Under the pieces are notes generated by a model, which saw only the letters and a list, made by a program, of their open reading frames with translations, was not told where the DNA came from and made no database searches. A program made the position numbers and the translations under genes. 64,000 nt of DNA, taken from Xylaria sp. FL1777 (lineage: Eukaryota; Ascomycota; Sordariomycetes; Xylariales; Xylariaceae). This document shows, piece after piece, positions 47,688-59,393 of the stretch. The DNA is taken from assembly GCA_022578965.1 (NCBI GenBank), contig MU400716.1, positions 1 to 64,000 on the forward strand, in the 5' to 3' direction. The first letter of the stretch is position 1. Each line of letters opens with the position of its first letter.

Positions 47688-48745
47688 CTAGCTGTTAGAA
47701 GCATACGAACTAAATCTAGATAGAACTGAGAACTGAATACCTGTTGTCTATGGTTAGCTTGGCCTAGTATCTCATGGTGTGTTCAAATTCGCTAGTTTTA
47801 TACAACGTATCGCAGGCGTATCTAATGCTGGTATTTATAGTGACCTTGACTTATCAACTATTAATATGCGAGCTCTTATACCTAACTAAGTAACTGGAAG
47901 AATTATATAGAGGCACTCACTTCCGAGGTCACTGTAGTAAGATGCATTATTGAGCTTTCAGCTGTACGCACATGCAAACGCACATGTTAGACACGTAGCA
48001 ATATTGATAATAAATATTGACACCTAACCTACTACCTGGGTACCTAGGTACTTAGATAGGCATGCACCCGGCATGCATACTAAATTGAAAACGAGACGCT
48101 AACCTCGTTGGGTAGACTATTAAAGGCACTAGGTGTCGGCGGGCTGATGATCACCGAGCGTACCCTACCTAAGTACGTAAGGTTACCTAGGTAGCATGTC
48201 ATTTCATTATTTTTTGTGGCTTGGCGAGAAATTCTCCCAACCTGTCCCGCGCAATTCGCGATGTGAGACAGGCGGGCGCTCTTGTTTACAATACCTACCT
48301 GCTACCTACCTACGTACATACCACTCCTTCGACTAGGTAGCACGCTTAGTCCACGCCATCTGCCGGGCCTTCCGCCGGTTTCTTCGCGACTCGTGTGCAA
48401 AAGGCAGACGAGAGTCTGGAGTCAGTCTGGGTGCGGGCACATGCCGCCGCCGCTCGCCTATTGTCGTATTACCTCATCACCTCTGCGGCGGATTTCTAGA
48501 GACTCCGGCAACACCACAATGCAGCGGAGCCTCCCTCTGCTGCATCACCGCCGTCTTTCAATCTGGATTCGATAGCATTCTTCGCTTCCCTCCTCGCCAA
48601 GCCTTTCTCGACCGCCACAAGTGAGCCGAGGAGGGACAGCCATCCCGCCCTCCCCTCTGCCTGCTGGCCTCTGCCCTTCTACCACCTACGACGCATTTTC
48701 AACGGCACCGTCTTTGCGCCCGCTCTCCCGCCCTATCCCTTCTCC
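47688..48745. other. intergenic region with repeated ACCTAGGT palindromes
   Basis: Upstream of the diacylglycerol kinase gene. It holds ACCTAGGT at 48042-48049 and 48185-48192 and many TACCTA words. The last 400 bp are pyrimidine-rich and likely contain the promoter and leader of the next gene. Confidence 0.5.
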
Positions 48746-49951
48746 ATGTCGTCTCGCGCCCGCCGGGGAGTTCCCGCAACGCCTCGAGTCATCTCCCCGA
48801 GCCCTACCCCCTCCGACTCCAACAACGCCCGCTCTCAAGATGGCGGCGGTTATTTTGGCCCCGTGACGCGATCTGCCACCCGGCGCCGCCAGACTGGCAG
48901 CGTGACACCGCAGCTTCCCATCCGAGAGACCCCCGACGAGGAGTCAGACCCAGAGCTGAGGAGAGCCAGGACCCGATCGCGAAGCCCTATCAAGGCGCGC
49001 AAGATGCAGAGCCTCGCCAGGGCTGACGCCGAGACCGAGCCCCGCTTGACCTCGGCAGCCGGTGCCGTGAATCTTGCTGACGGCGCGACGAAATCGCCTG
49101 ATGGTCTTTTGGCTCCCCCATCTCTCGCGACTGGCTCATCTATCGGATGGAACTGGCGCGATTTCAGCCGTAGTCCGAGTCCTCTTGGGCTTATTCCGAT
49201 TCATCGCCATTTCCAAACCTTGATCCATAAGCACGAGGTGCCCAGGAAAGCCCTACATGTTTCAATAGGATTCTTTGTGTACTGGCTTTATGTCACAGGC
49301 ACGCAGACCTCTTCAGTACCTCCATACTTGATGGCCGCTCTCATACCTATCGCAAGTGTTGACTTTCTGCGCCACAAGTACGCCTCGTTAAATCGGTTCT
49401 ATGTGAAGTATCTTGGCGCTCTAATGCGCGAGACGGAATATGCGGGCTGGAATGGCGTCATATTTTACCTTCTAGGAGCCTGGATAGTCCTCCGTTTCTT
49501 CCCAAAAGATGTTTCAGTCGTTGCAGTCATGCTTTTGAGCTGGTGTGACACGGCTGCCAGCACCTTGGGGCGACTGTATGGACGATACACCCCCAGGATC
49601 CGTCGAGGCAAGTCCTTGGCAGGGTCTCTTGCCGCCTTTCTCGTGGGGGTCATAACTGCCGGCTGGTTTTGGGGGGTTCTGGCGCCCCGGACCGGCCCCT
49701 TTCCTGGGGACGACCAACATCCCTTCATGTTTCAGGGCGTATTGCGATTGCCTGCCGTAGTGACAAATATGCTTGGGCTCAGTGAACCCGCTGTCATAAG
49801 CGGGCCTGTTGCGGTCGGTGTTATGAGCTTGTGGTCAGGGTTGGTAGCAGCTGGAAGCGAAGTAATTGACATGTTCGGGTGGGATGATAACTTGACGATA
49901 CCAGTACTCAGCGGCCTGGGCATTTGGGGGTTCCTGAAACTTTTCGGCTAG
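48746..49951 (+). CDS. DGK1: CTP-dependent diacylglycerol kinase (Dgk1-like), single exon
   Basis: 401 residues. The first 145 are Ser/Pro/Arg-rich and probably disordered. The membrane core begins at RKALHVSIGFFVYWL. R167-K168 in VPRKALH and D268 in LLSWCDTAASTLGRLYGR match the residues known to be needed in yeast Dgk1. Further conserved runs: GALMRETEYAGWNGVIFYLL, RIRRGKSLAGSLAAFLVG and SEVIDMFGWDDNLTIPVLSG. The enzyme uses CTP to turn diacylglycerol into phosphatidate in the ER/nuclear membrane, opposing Pah1. The dolichol kinase/CDP-diglyceride synthetase superfamily is the wider group; length and motifs favour Dgk1 over Sec59. Confidence 0.93.
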   Translation: MSSRARRGVPATPRVISPSPTPSDSNNARSQDGGGYFGPVTRSATRRRQTGSVTPQLPIRETPDEESDPELRRARTRSRSPIKARKMQSLARADAETEPRLTSAAGAVNLADGATKSPDGLLAPPSLATGSSIGWNWRDFSRSPSPLGLIPIHRHFQTLIHKHEVPRKALHVSIGFFVYWLYVTGTQTSSVPPYLMAALIPIASVDFLRHKYASLNRFYVKYLGALMRETEYAGWNGVIFYLLGAWIVLRFFPKDVSVVAVMLLSWCDTAASTLGRLYGRYTPRIRRGKSLAGSLAAFLVGVITAGWFWGVLAPRTGPFPGDDQHPFMFQGVLRLPAVVTNMLGLSEPAVISGPVAVGVMSLWSGLVAAGSEVIDMFGWDDNLTIPVLSGLGIWGFLKLFG

Positions 49952-51441
49952 AAGGCATAACGAACTAGAGTGCGGCGACTTTCACAAGGCATCAGGTCGC
50001 TAAGCGATTGGGCTATCGACCGACAACCAAAGACAATACTGGGTTGTGGTTGTATCCCTTATAGATGGATCGGGGACTTTAGACGCGGCGACCGGTACGG
50101 ACACATTCAACTACGTGACTGAGAGATTGCATGTGTTACGGGTCCTAGACCTGACATAGATTGTCATTCTTGGAGAAGCATAACCAAACCTCCACTCAGA
50201 CCTCCTCGCACTTGACAGCCCGCAACCTGCAGCAGGTGATTTGTGAAGATTCATTACGCATCGTTGAACCGTACCGGCTTGCCACAAGCGTGGCTAAATG
50301 GTATCAATACAAATGAACAGAATAAGTCTTGTGCTCCGAGCTACAGCGCGGCGGCCAGTTATGTAGTCGCGAATTACACGGCATAGGCGACTTGTCGTTC
50401 TAGCCTGACTTGGCCAAGGGCTACAACAGCCGGGACGGATTGCCACTTTCTATAAATGGGAAAGTCAGGAATCCATCTCCCTGCATACGCACCTAGTCTA
50501 GGCGTTATGGACAACAAAAACCTGGGAACACCGGCTACGGGTTGCATCCGCCACGTCCACCGCAAACCACCCCGGGTTCTATCTAAGCCGGCTCGGTTCT
50601 ATCGTTGTCCTATGGGAAGACGCCCCATCATCAAGTTCTGTTCACTGCATGCAAGACGGTTTGGCTTTCCGAGGTAATTTGACTTTCATACGGTCGACAC
50701 CCTTCCCTTGTGCCGCCACTCCACCTACCGGCTTTCTCTGCTCATCAGCCCTCCCAAGTTCATCTGCCGTGGTACTTGCTTGCCCCCTATCACAGGCCCG
50801 TCAGCAATTTATTATTCTGCCTTATGCACGGCGTACCTCCTATCAAAGCTAGGCGTTGCCAGTAAAGCAATATTCATTTCGACTCAGAACTTCCTGGATT
50901 AGGTATTTATCAGTCGGAACCTGAAGGAGTATTCATCTCATTGCCCTGCTAAGAACGTTCCTCTTTAGGATCCATCCTCCCAGTTTTTCTTTTTCTTACA
51001 TTACGCACTCCTTAGCCACGTCTAGAAGAGCTAGAAGGTCACGTATCAAGGAAGTTGTTGGTACATAGGCATGAGCCTACTGCAAATTATCTCATAGTCT
51101 ACTCGTCACGTTATCGAATAGACCCAATTTGCTGGGTTGCTTGATGTGACTCCCCTCTTCTTTGCCGGACTGCAAGTCATCATGCTCCACCGCACTATTC
51201 AAAGTGCCTTTACTGCGACATATTGCAGGCGATCTAGACGTGGTCAAGATCTGACTTATGCATCGATCTGTTTTTTCGGTGTAGCTAGGCTGTCCGTTTT
51301 GCTAGAATACCGACACTGGCCATCCGTACAACCTGGGACCTCCTCTATCCTTGTTGGAGTTCCCTAGGCTCCTTTAGATGATACCGTAATTGTAAGCATC
51401 CCGAGAAAGCACACCAGTACGATGACCATACCCACCACCAT

Positions 51442-51465
51442 CAACACCAACACCAACACCAACAC
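51442..51465 (+). repeat. CAACAC hexanucleotide repeat
   Basis: Four perfect CAACAC copies in non-coding DNA. Confidence 0.9.
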
Positions 51466-54350
51466 ACAAGAGGTGTATGGAAGGTAGGCTACGGCGAACT
51501 AGCGGTCGAGACACTCAGTGGCGCCTTACTAAACTGATGGGTACCATGCCGACCAAAAATTGGCGTTGCTCGTTTGTACTTGACTGGCGTGCGTGCGTAC
51601 TCGGAACGACCTGTTTAATAAAGTTTTACAGTTTTGTGATGTCAGCGCTACGAAGGACTTCAATTTGGTATTTGGTTCAAAGTACCCTGCCACGTCAATA
51701 TTTTGACACCGGCCTGTTTTGCTGACCTCGCGAGTCTCCGGCCCAGATGTCCGGCCTGCAGTTCTCTTGCCTGTGGCCAAATCTGGACTAGACGGAAGGC
51801 GATCGATGCTTTGACGGCCAATCAGTTTTGAGCAATCGGAGAAAAAAAATAACAAAAATAAAAAACGGTTAAATATACATAGACACGTCAAATACGCCGT
51901 AGCCAGCGCACCTATTATCTAATTGCTCGTGGTACCCATGCGACTCTAACACGACGAAGATACCCACGCTAAAGTCGCGAGGCGTCCGGATACCGAGAAA
52001 GGCTCTGTTCAAGAGAGTACAGACCCCAAGTTCCGGTGTGATAAAACCCACGCCATTGGTGACGGCAGGGCCTTGCGCGTCAGGCTCGCGTATCATGACA
52101 AAACACCTGATCCCGAATCTCTGGGCCCTTCAGATGACCGCCGTGCAACCCGTGATAGTTCCGTAGGAAATGCTTGGGTGGTGGGGCAGCCGGCTTACCT
52201 ACCCTGAAGACCTCATATCGGGAGGGGGGGCTAAACAAATAATACCTGACGGGGCGGGGGTTCAAGGCAGAGTTCACGAACGATGCGAACAACAGGTTTA
52301 GCTTTTTTTTGTTTTTCCTTGTCTTTTTTGTCTCTCTGTCACAGACCTGCATGCCTATACTCTTTTGGTGTGGGAATTCGACCATTTTCGACCAATCAGA
52401 AAATTACCCTGATGGCATTCTTGGAATTTCCACCACATGTCGAACTCAACCAAGGCACGATCTTGCATCCCTGCTCAACCAAGGGGTGTACTGTCTGGAA
52501 GCGTCTCTATTAGGTAAGAGAGACGTCTCCCTTATCTATCTGGAGAGTACCTGTCCTGGGTAATCAACGGGGAATCTGTGCAGAAAGGCAATTCCGAACA
52601 ACTAATAAATCTTGTTGGCTGGCCCCAGCCCTGACAACACATCATGACACCAAAACGCCCAACATCCTGCACCTCTGCCTGACCTGACCAGTAACCGACG
52701 GCTCTGGTAATCAGGATACCCATTCTGACGTCTAATGGCTTAATTGCCTCCCTCCTCCCACTCCCGTCGTTCTCGCCGCGCCTCCAACGGGCTCTCCGCC
52801 TATTCTGTAATAGCAGGGAGGGCCCCTTGATCCTCACACCCCCCCTCCTTTGGGTCGCGGTATAAGAAACCTGCCGCTGCTTTTGCGTCCGCACTTGGAG
52901 CCTCTAGCGTCAGCGCGCTTGTTGCGCATCGCCGGGTCCCCTCCATGTTCGACGAGACACATGAGTGGATGACACCGAGGCGGTGGAATCCTGATATAGT
53001 CCATATCGGCCTACTGGTCCTTTCACCCACCCACACTGCCTCAAACATAAAACCTTCCAGTGGGTACCGATTCCATAGCAAATCCCGACATCGCTCATAG
53101 TCACACCTTCGAGTTAACCAAGTACCACGTGGTAATCCGTTGGAAGTCGCTGCTGTCCTTCAAGTATAGAACCTTGTCTGTGTTGCTGGTGGCTCAACCT
53201 CGTACTGTAGTCTCCCACCGCCTGGGAGGTCCTCAAGGCATATCGAACTGGGGAGACTTCTCATAAGTCAGCTCGCGATTCACTTTTCCTAACTGTCTAC
53301 CCACCTTCCTGAGCATAGTTCATTCGCCATCCTCGTCAACAGATACCCACTAGAGACCCCATAGTTGAGATTCCCCATGTACTCTAAGATACATATCGAT
53401 ACCCATACCCAGTTCCCATATCTTGCACACGCCCCGATCGCCGTTTCACGACCCTTGAGTGCTAATGCAGGCTTCCTCCCAAGTATACTCACATTGCTGA
53501 TAGCTGTACCCCCCCTCCCACATAGGCAAGTTCTGCCTAGATTCTATGCACACCAAGAACGCCCAAGGCAGAACATGACGTTGGTCTGTCTGTTCACATC
53601 ACATGGGTCTGTGAACGACCTCTCGACGAAACAAGCTCGTCAAAACGTACAGGAACCCGGGCTAGTTCTCACACCTAGTAAGAGAGGCATATACATACTC
53701 AGCAAGGGCTGGTGATGTATAGATCCCCCGACTATAACACCAGCATGGCTCACCATGTCCTTGCGGTTTTATGTTCCGGGCGGGCCCCTCCAGCACGGGA
53801 AGCAGTGTACAACACGTAGATAGTATTCCCACGTGCCACCCCACAGCCAGAGAGAGAGTACCAGGCAGTATCGGGATAGAGAAGCGAATATCGAAGACGC
53901 GCTACCGTTGTTGGTAGGTCCACGCCTACCCATATACCTCTAGTCTCATATGAGGAGGTACACGCACACACATATACATATAACTCCCTCCCAAACGGAA
54001 ATGCCGTTGCCAAGTAAAGTAGTAATATATGGAACCTCACGTAGGTACCTAGGACAATCCAGGGAGTTCCGAACCAAACTGCAGCTTTTCGTGGATTTAG
54101 CTCGTGCTCCCATGTCTATGCCATGTAATTCCTTGTTACTATTACTCTTCCCCCCCCCAAATCCTTCCCCCCTACCTCCCTACCTCCCTACCTCACCCCG
54201 GCCACTCCTTTCTCGTCCCCTCCTCGGTTATTGTACCTGGGGACCCGAGTACGCGGTACAAGCATCCATGTTACTGTAAAAGATCGGTTTCCCCGTACCT
54301 CCCCCCCCCTTCCCTCGTTTGCCGGTCCGGGTATCCCCATGACCATGCAC

Positions 54351-54388
54351 ATATGTATGTATGTACGTATGTATTATGTATTATGTAC
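54351..54388 (+). repeat. TATG/TACG-type simple repeat
   Basis: Degenerate ATGT/ACGT tetranucleotide run with TATTATG variants. Confidence 0.8.
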
Positions 54389-54632
54389 ACTAGGATCGCT
54401 TTTTTTGACTACTTCATCGTAGACCGTGTGTATGTACGTATGTATCTGTGTATGTGCATGTATCAAGCTTTCCTTTACCTATTACGCATTAAATTTTTTT
54501 GCTCCCCCCCCCAAGTGTCTACTACGTATCTATGAATTTTTCATCACACGTTGCCTTCCTCACTCCTGACTTAGTAAGTTCGTACCAGGGAACAGGGTAG
54601 AGCGAACCAGCGAGCGAGCAAAGCAAGCTAAA

Positions 54633-54649
54633 GGGGGGGGAGGGGGGGG
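54633..54649 (+). repeat. poly(G) tract
   Basis: Two runs of eight G separated by a single A. Confidence 0.85.
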
Positions 54650-54792
54650 AAAGGGTCCTAGAACTCACAGCTCACACCAATATCGGCATCCGTACCTATC
54701 TATCTCTGTTACATCCCCATCTTCATCCCATGTCGTTCCTAGATCGGACGAATAGGACGGCGGGAGATGGGATATGTCGTCTTCAAGGTAGC

Positions 54793-54823
54793 GTAGTGTG
54801 TAGTGTAGTGTAGTGTAGTGTAG
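54793..54823 (+). repeat. GTAGT pentanucleotide repeat
   Basis: About five to six GTAGT-like units roughly 70-100 bp upstream of a TATA box. Confidence 0.85.
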
Positions 54824-54893
54824 GCAGGTAAGTATAGGCATCGACCTCTTGCCCTCAACGGCATTTCGAGTCGACGGTGCCTGTTTGAAAAAG

Positions 54894-54901
54894 TATAAAA
54901 G
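54894..54901 (+). promoter_or_regulatory. TATA box and pyrimidine-rich leader of the 55238 gene
   Basis: TATAAAAG, followed from about 54925 by a strongly C/T-rich tract and CATACA repeats (55065-55104). This arrangement is common at highly expressed fungal promoters. The ATG lies about 340 bp downstream, implying a long 5' leader. Confidence 0.5.
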
Positions 54902-55237
54902 GATGAGTTCTCGACGGGTTGAGTTGATTTCTTTCTTCTTCCTTCTTCATCACTTCCCTCTTCCTCATCCAAGCAACTCAAACCTTCTTGATCTACTCTC
55001 ACGATCATCTCTTGAAAAACATCTCGACTTCAGTCTTAGTCAAGCCCTAGTCCACCACGCAAGACATACATACATACACGTACACATACACATACACACA
55101 CAAAGACTCCTAAGTCTTACACCTCATACACTTTGATATTACCTTCCTACCTAGTACATACTATCTTATAGTACTAGCATATCCAGATATCCACCTTCAC
55201 GTCTATCCACATACCAAGCGCAAACACAATTCCTAAA

Positions 55238-55988
55238 ATGGCCGCCTACTCTTCCCAGTACTACGCTGGCGGGATGCCAATCCATTCCAAGGACGCAGAC
55301 GCCTCGTACACCTACAACTACGGATACAATGACGCCTCGTACGGCGTCTCACCTCCTGAGACGACAGACCCATCTGTCGTGTCGTCCGGGGGCGCGACCT
55401 ACTCGTATAACGGCAGCAGCAGTGCTGCCGGTGCCTCTTCGGGGCACCCGGCCATGGTAGGCGGCGGTGCTAACTGCTACTACTATGGCAACGATAGCAC
55501 TGCGTCTGCTAGCGGCGTGGACTTCAATGAGTATATGCAAGACCGGTTCTCCAACGCCTTCGACCCTCTGCCGTTAGATCGTAGCTTGGTTACGCAGGCA
55601 CAGACGTGAGTTCTGTCCCATTACAATTAACTGGGTTAAAATTCGAGAAACCAGCCACTAACGCAAAAATAACAGCTCCGGCACCCTCAACGCCAAGCAT
55701 CGCGAGCTCTTAGAACTGCAGGCAAAGGCACAGGCACGTCTAGCTAAGTCGCGCGCTCGCTTCGCAGACGGAGTACGGGATGCGCAGGAAGTGCGAACGA
55801 ATCTCGAGTGGACGTCAAAGAAAGTATCGTAAGTTCCAATTCGCATTTCATGACTAGAATATTTGATATAAAATAAGTGACAATGTTGACTAACCTTCAA
55901 AAACAGATCCATGAAGAAGAAGGCTGAGAAGAAGCACTCGAAAGAGTACCAGAAGGCACGGAACCGATACCCGTCGCCCGAGTATTAG
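55238..55988 (+). CDS. conserved fungal protein, Tyr/Gly/Ser-rich N-terminus and basic coiled tail, 3 exons
   Basis: Exons 55238-55605, 55676-55828 and 55907-55988 give 200 residues. The N-terminal 120 residues are low-complexity, rich in Tyr, Ser, Gly and Ala (SSQYYAGGMP, YTYNYGYNDASYGV). The C-terminal 80 are a helical, charged segment: NAKHRELLELQAKAQARLAK, RARFADGVRDAQEVR, LEWTSKKVS, and a Lys-rich end KKKAEKKHSKEYQKARNRYP. A TATA box, long pyrimidine-rich leader and 5 kb of empty upstream DNA suggest tight regulation. The tail pattern looks conserved among ascomycetes, but I know no assigned function. It lacks a bZIP basic region. Confidence 0.75.
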
Positions 55989-57565
55989 TTCTCCCCACTA
56001 GCACTCAATTCTCAATCTCTGCAAACTACACGTGTAGAGGTTTTGAGCCGCACTACACAACACGGCAGAGCCTCAAAAAACCGGGGAAGATGGCCGTGCG
56101 GCAAACCAAAAGTCTACTTTTCTACCTTTGTCGTTTGACTACAACCGTGGGGGTTTAATTTCCTAGCGGCGTTTCTGGAGTTTGTCTACCAGGGAAACAA
56201 ATGGGCACTAATGCAAAGAGCGGGCGGGCGAACCATGCAAGATCTCAGTATGCGAGATCAGCCGCGTGCGCCATCGTACTGCTTTCTACCACGTGTGTGA
56301 GAAATGTTTGAATGCACACACCCCTCCTTTTTAAGGCGGTGTCTCCTAGGTTCCTGCCATTTTTGGATCTGCACACACCCTCCATCGCGTGTGGTTGGGT
56401 GGGAATGTATTATGGGTGGTTGACGTGTGCCGGCAGCGCGGCAAATAGACGCCCATCCATCGCTGCTTTACGCAGCGGTAGTGGTGTGGTACCTCAGCCG
56501 GGCGTGTGGGCAGCGACAGTGGCAGGGGACGGAAGTGCCATGTCTGTTCCTGCATTCGGCTCGGTTTTCTCCCCACGTGGAGAGAAGTCAGACATGCGCT
56601 GACGTACAGCGATCGGACTAGAGGGGTTAATGAGGAAAGGGAAGTAGTTTGACGAGACTATGACGTATGATTGGACGGGTTGGAATGTTTCCCGGGGGCT
56701 ACACGAGCTAAATGTACATCATCTTGGTATCTGGTGGGCGTAGGCAAGTATGCGAGACAGCATGACATGCGTGCGACCGGTGTAGTGTCTAGGGCTGGTA
56801 CATCTGCGCTTAGGTTACCGAGAGCCGGGCAAGACATAACGGGCACGCGGGTAAGATCCCGATGGTGGGATGGGCGTCTTAAAGACACACTCGGGGCGAA
56901 CGACGGACAAGGTATTTCTTGTAACTAAGTCACGCCTACACACCCAGACGAAAGGACCACACCTTTCCTCTTCTGGGGTTATGGGCTTCCCTGTTTCGTA
57001 TGGACCATGACAGCGCGGGCGGTAGTAGTCACGGGCTGTTGGAGGCTTTCCTTAGGGTCCCCATGATTGGATAGAGACGACGTTGCTTCTGACGGCAGTA
57101 ATACACTGATTCCCCTTTTGGCAGCAGCCCGAACGTAGCTTCAATGTACCCTCGTTGTAGGCACTTTGAATGTACCTATACTTTCCAATATGTTCCCTAG
57201 CCCTTAACAAGGGTAGGGGTGCATGTAGGGATCGTACTATCCATGCATAGGCGCGTGGAGGTTGCCCAACCGTATGTGGAGTGGTGCGCCATCGTATGTG
57301 TTGAAGGTGATCACGTGATCTCGCTTTGTCCCAAGGAGTAGTGTCGCTTTCTGTCTGCCGGTTAGGTCGAATGGCGATCAAGCACGTGGAGTAATCAGAG
57401 ACGACCTCGGTGGGGCGAACAGAGATTGGTAAGTCGGTTGGTTAACCTCTACTCATAGACTCTCCAACAACTCAGTGAGTATATGCCAAGTCCGAAGTTG
57501 GGTCGCAATCTAAACGTTAAGGCAAAACTTGTAACCGAAACTGACCCAAATGAGATTTGAGGGTC
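55989..57565. other. intergenic region between convergent genes
   Basis: 3' flanks of the 55238 gene (+) and the 57566 gene (-). Frames overlap on both strands with no family character. No supportable feature. Confidence 0.5.
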
Positions 57566-58276
57566 TCATGTTTGTGCTGCCTTTGCTTCCTCCCAAGACA
57601 CCCAAGTTCCGCGGGGTTCCAAGCCATTAGCCTTCTCAAGACTATCCCAAGGGTTAACGATGAAGGCGGGATCATAGTAGTCCTCCCACCAGCCCGTGCC
57701 TGATTGGCCATCTCGATTCATATTGCCCTGGAGTCCTCCACGACCACGTCGACTTGAATGCTCGTCACTGACTACAGAAGAAGAAGGTAGCGGTGGGGGG
57801 TTGTATGTATCCGCTGAACTACCGACTATGGCATCAATCTTGGACTGAAGGGCATCGGCGGGTTCAGCAACGACGCGTGCTGACGGGCGTGAGGTGTCGA
57901 GGTACTGGGGTTCGGGGTCCTCGTCCTCGTCCTCGTCTGCTGTGGTCGGTTGGGCCGCTTGGCCGCCTGCGGGAAGATGTTCCACATCCTCGCCGCTGTC
58001 AAGGTCGATCTCATCCACGTTCTGCTTCCTGACGCCCAAAGGGACCGTGTTGGAGCCGGTGGTTGCAACGAGGTTGTAGTCGTCGTCGTTATACCGATGG
58101 AAGGGGAGGGCGGAAGAGGAGGTGGAGGTGGAGGCCGCGCTCGGGGCGACAAAAGCGTCTGTGCTGGGATTGAACTTGCGGCGCTTGTTGGGCTTTTGGG
58201 CACCGAAGCTGGAAAATCCCATAGCCGCAGCCATGGCGGTGGCGGTGTCTGGGTCTGTGTCTCCGGCGTCGTCCAT
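57566..58276 (-). CDS. conserved acidic fungal protein of unknown function, single exon
   Basis: 236 residues from ATG 58276. The N-terminus has AMAAAMGFSSFGAQKPNKRR, with a basic cluster (NKRRKF) that could be a nuclear signal. The middle is disordered and acidic (TADEDEDEDPEPQ). The C-terminus holds a Trp/Tyr-rich motif, TGWWEDYYDPAFIVNPWDSL, then WVSWEEAKA. The MGFSSFG start and the WWEDYYDPAF end look like conserved short motifs of a fungal protein family, perhaps RNA-processing related, which is only inference. No catalytic domain seen. Confidence 0.7.
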   Translation of the reverse strand: MDDAGDTDPDTATAMAAAMGFSSFGAQKPNKRRKFNPSTDAFVAPSAASTSTSSSALPFHRYNDDDYNLVATTGSNTVPLGVRKQNVDEIDLDSGEDVEHLPAGGQAAQPTTADEDEDEDPEPQYLDTSRPSARVVAEPADALQSKIDAIVGSSADTYNPPPLPSSSVVSDEHSSRRGRGGLQGNMNRDGQSGTGWWEDYYDPAFIVNPWDSLEKANGLEPRGTWVSWEEAKAAQT

Positions 58277-59393
58277 TTCCGATGGGAAAGAGAAAGAAAG
58301 GAAAGAAACTACACTGCAACCGACTTGGATCTAGACGGCGAATCGAAGCGCAATATGCAATTAGGGTAGCTCGCGACGTCACGTCTAGGGTTAGGTACCG
58401 AATGTGACGTTGGCGGTGGCAATTCGGAGAGACTGAAGTAACCCAAGACTCTTTATGGCACAGCACAACAGCAAGCCGCTCTGGCAGGAACCCGAGATTC
58501 GACTGGCGGTGAGTTAGGGTAGCGATCCGGGTTGCGATGTCGCCGTCGTAAAATGAGAGAGGTTGCAGATGAAATGGGAAATATAGATGTAGATGAGTAG
58601 GTGTGGTTCATAACCTCGGGTGTCGCAACTACACTAAAGAATCTAACGCTAGGAGAATGATCTTGCAGCTTTGGAAACTTGGTGTGCGGCGATTGCCTTG
58701 GAAAGATCTACCTATCTATTAGCGTCAAATTTAGGCAAGTACAAGAGAAGCAGAGGCAGGGGCCGGGGTTCTGTCCGGGGAAGGAATTGTGGCTACCTAG
58801 CCACAGCCGGTACGGTAGCTCTAGCTTCTATCTAGTGTACGGTACCTGCCTACAGCTTACCTATGTAGGTACCTACTAGGTGGCTTGGCTAGGTCCTTGG
58901 GTCGGTCAGCTAGTAACTATCGCTATCTTACAGCATACCTACTGGTATCTTTACAACCAACAATACCTACTTCTGGCATAGGTAGGGAACTACTTTCTAT
59001 ATGTTAAACTAACCATGGCTTTGTCCTAGCCTTCAATTCTCTGCTTGTATTTCGAAATACAAAGAAACAAGCGGTCAAAAGTCGGCGTATGAAATTAATT
59101 ACAATTATAGAGGGGGGAAAACACACAGTCCATTACACTACATCTCGGTCAATACCTCAGTACCCAATTGAGAACGACCTCTAAGGTGACAAGGTGACAT
59201 CATTAGACGATGTTACCTATATTACGGAACCTTGAAACAAGTACATGTACTGCCCCTGGTGCTTGAGCTTCTGACAAGCTTGGAGAGCAGACGAACCACA
59301 TATCGCAGCATTTTACCTCTTTCCATCACACAGATGTATTAGAGAAGGGAGTTAATCCCCGCTTGATCTTTTCGTCATTCGTTCAAACCCGCA
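58277..59393. other. divergent promoter region
   Basis: 1.1 kb between the acidic protein gene (-) and the 59394 gene (+). It contains AGGTACCT at 58867-58874 and many TACCTA/TAGGTA words. No gene seen. Confidence 0.5.

Larger units (their letters stand above)
49952..54893. other. long gene-free stretch with simple repeats
   Basis: About 5 kb without a credible protein gene. It contains a CAACAC repeat, homopolymer G/C runs, TATG/TACG runs and a GTAGT-type repeat. The many open frames are short, overlap on both strands and show no family pattern. It may be a large upstream regulatory region of the gene at 55238 or host non-coding RNA. Confidence 0.5.

Noticed and set aside
52080..54535. Several 60-140-codon frames on both strands
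   Set aside because: They overlap each other, lack splice partners or family motifs, and lie in simple-repeat-rich DNA.
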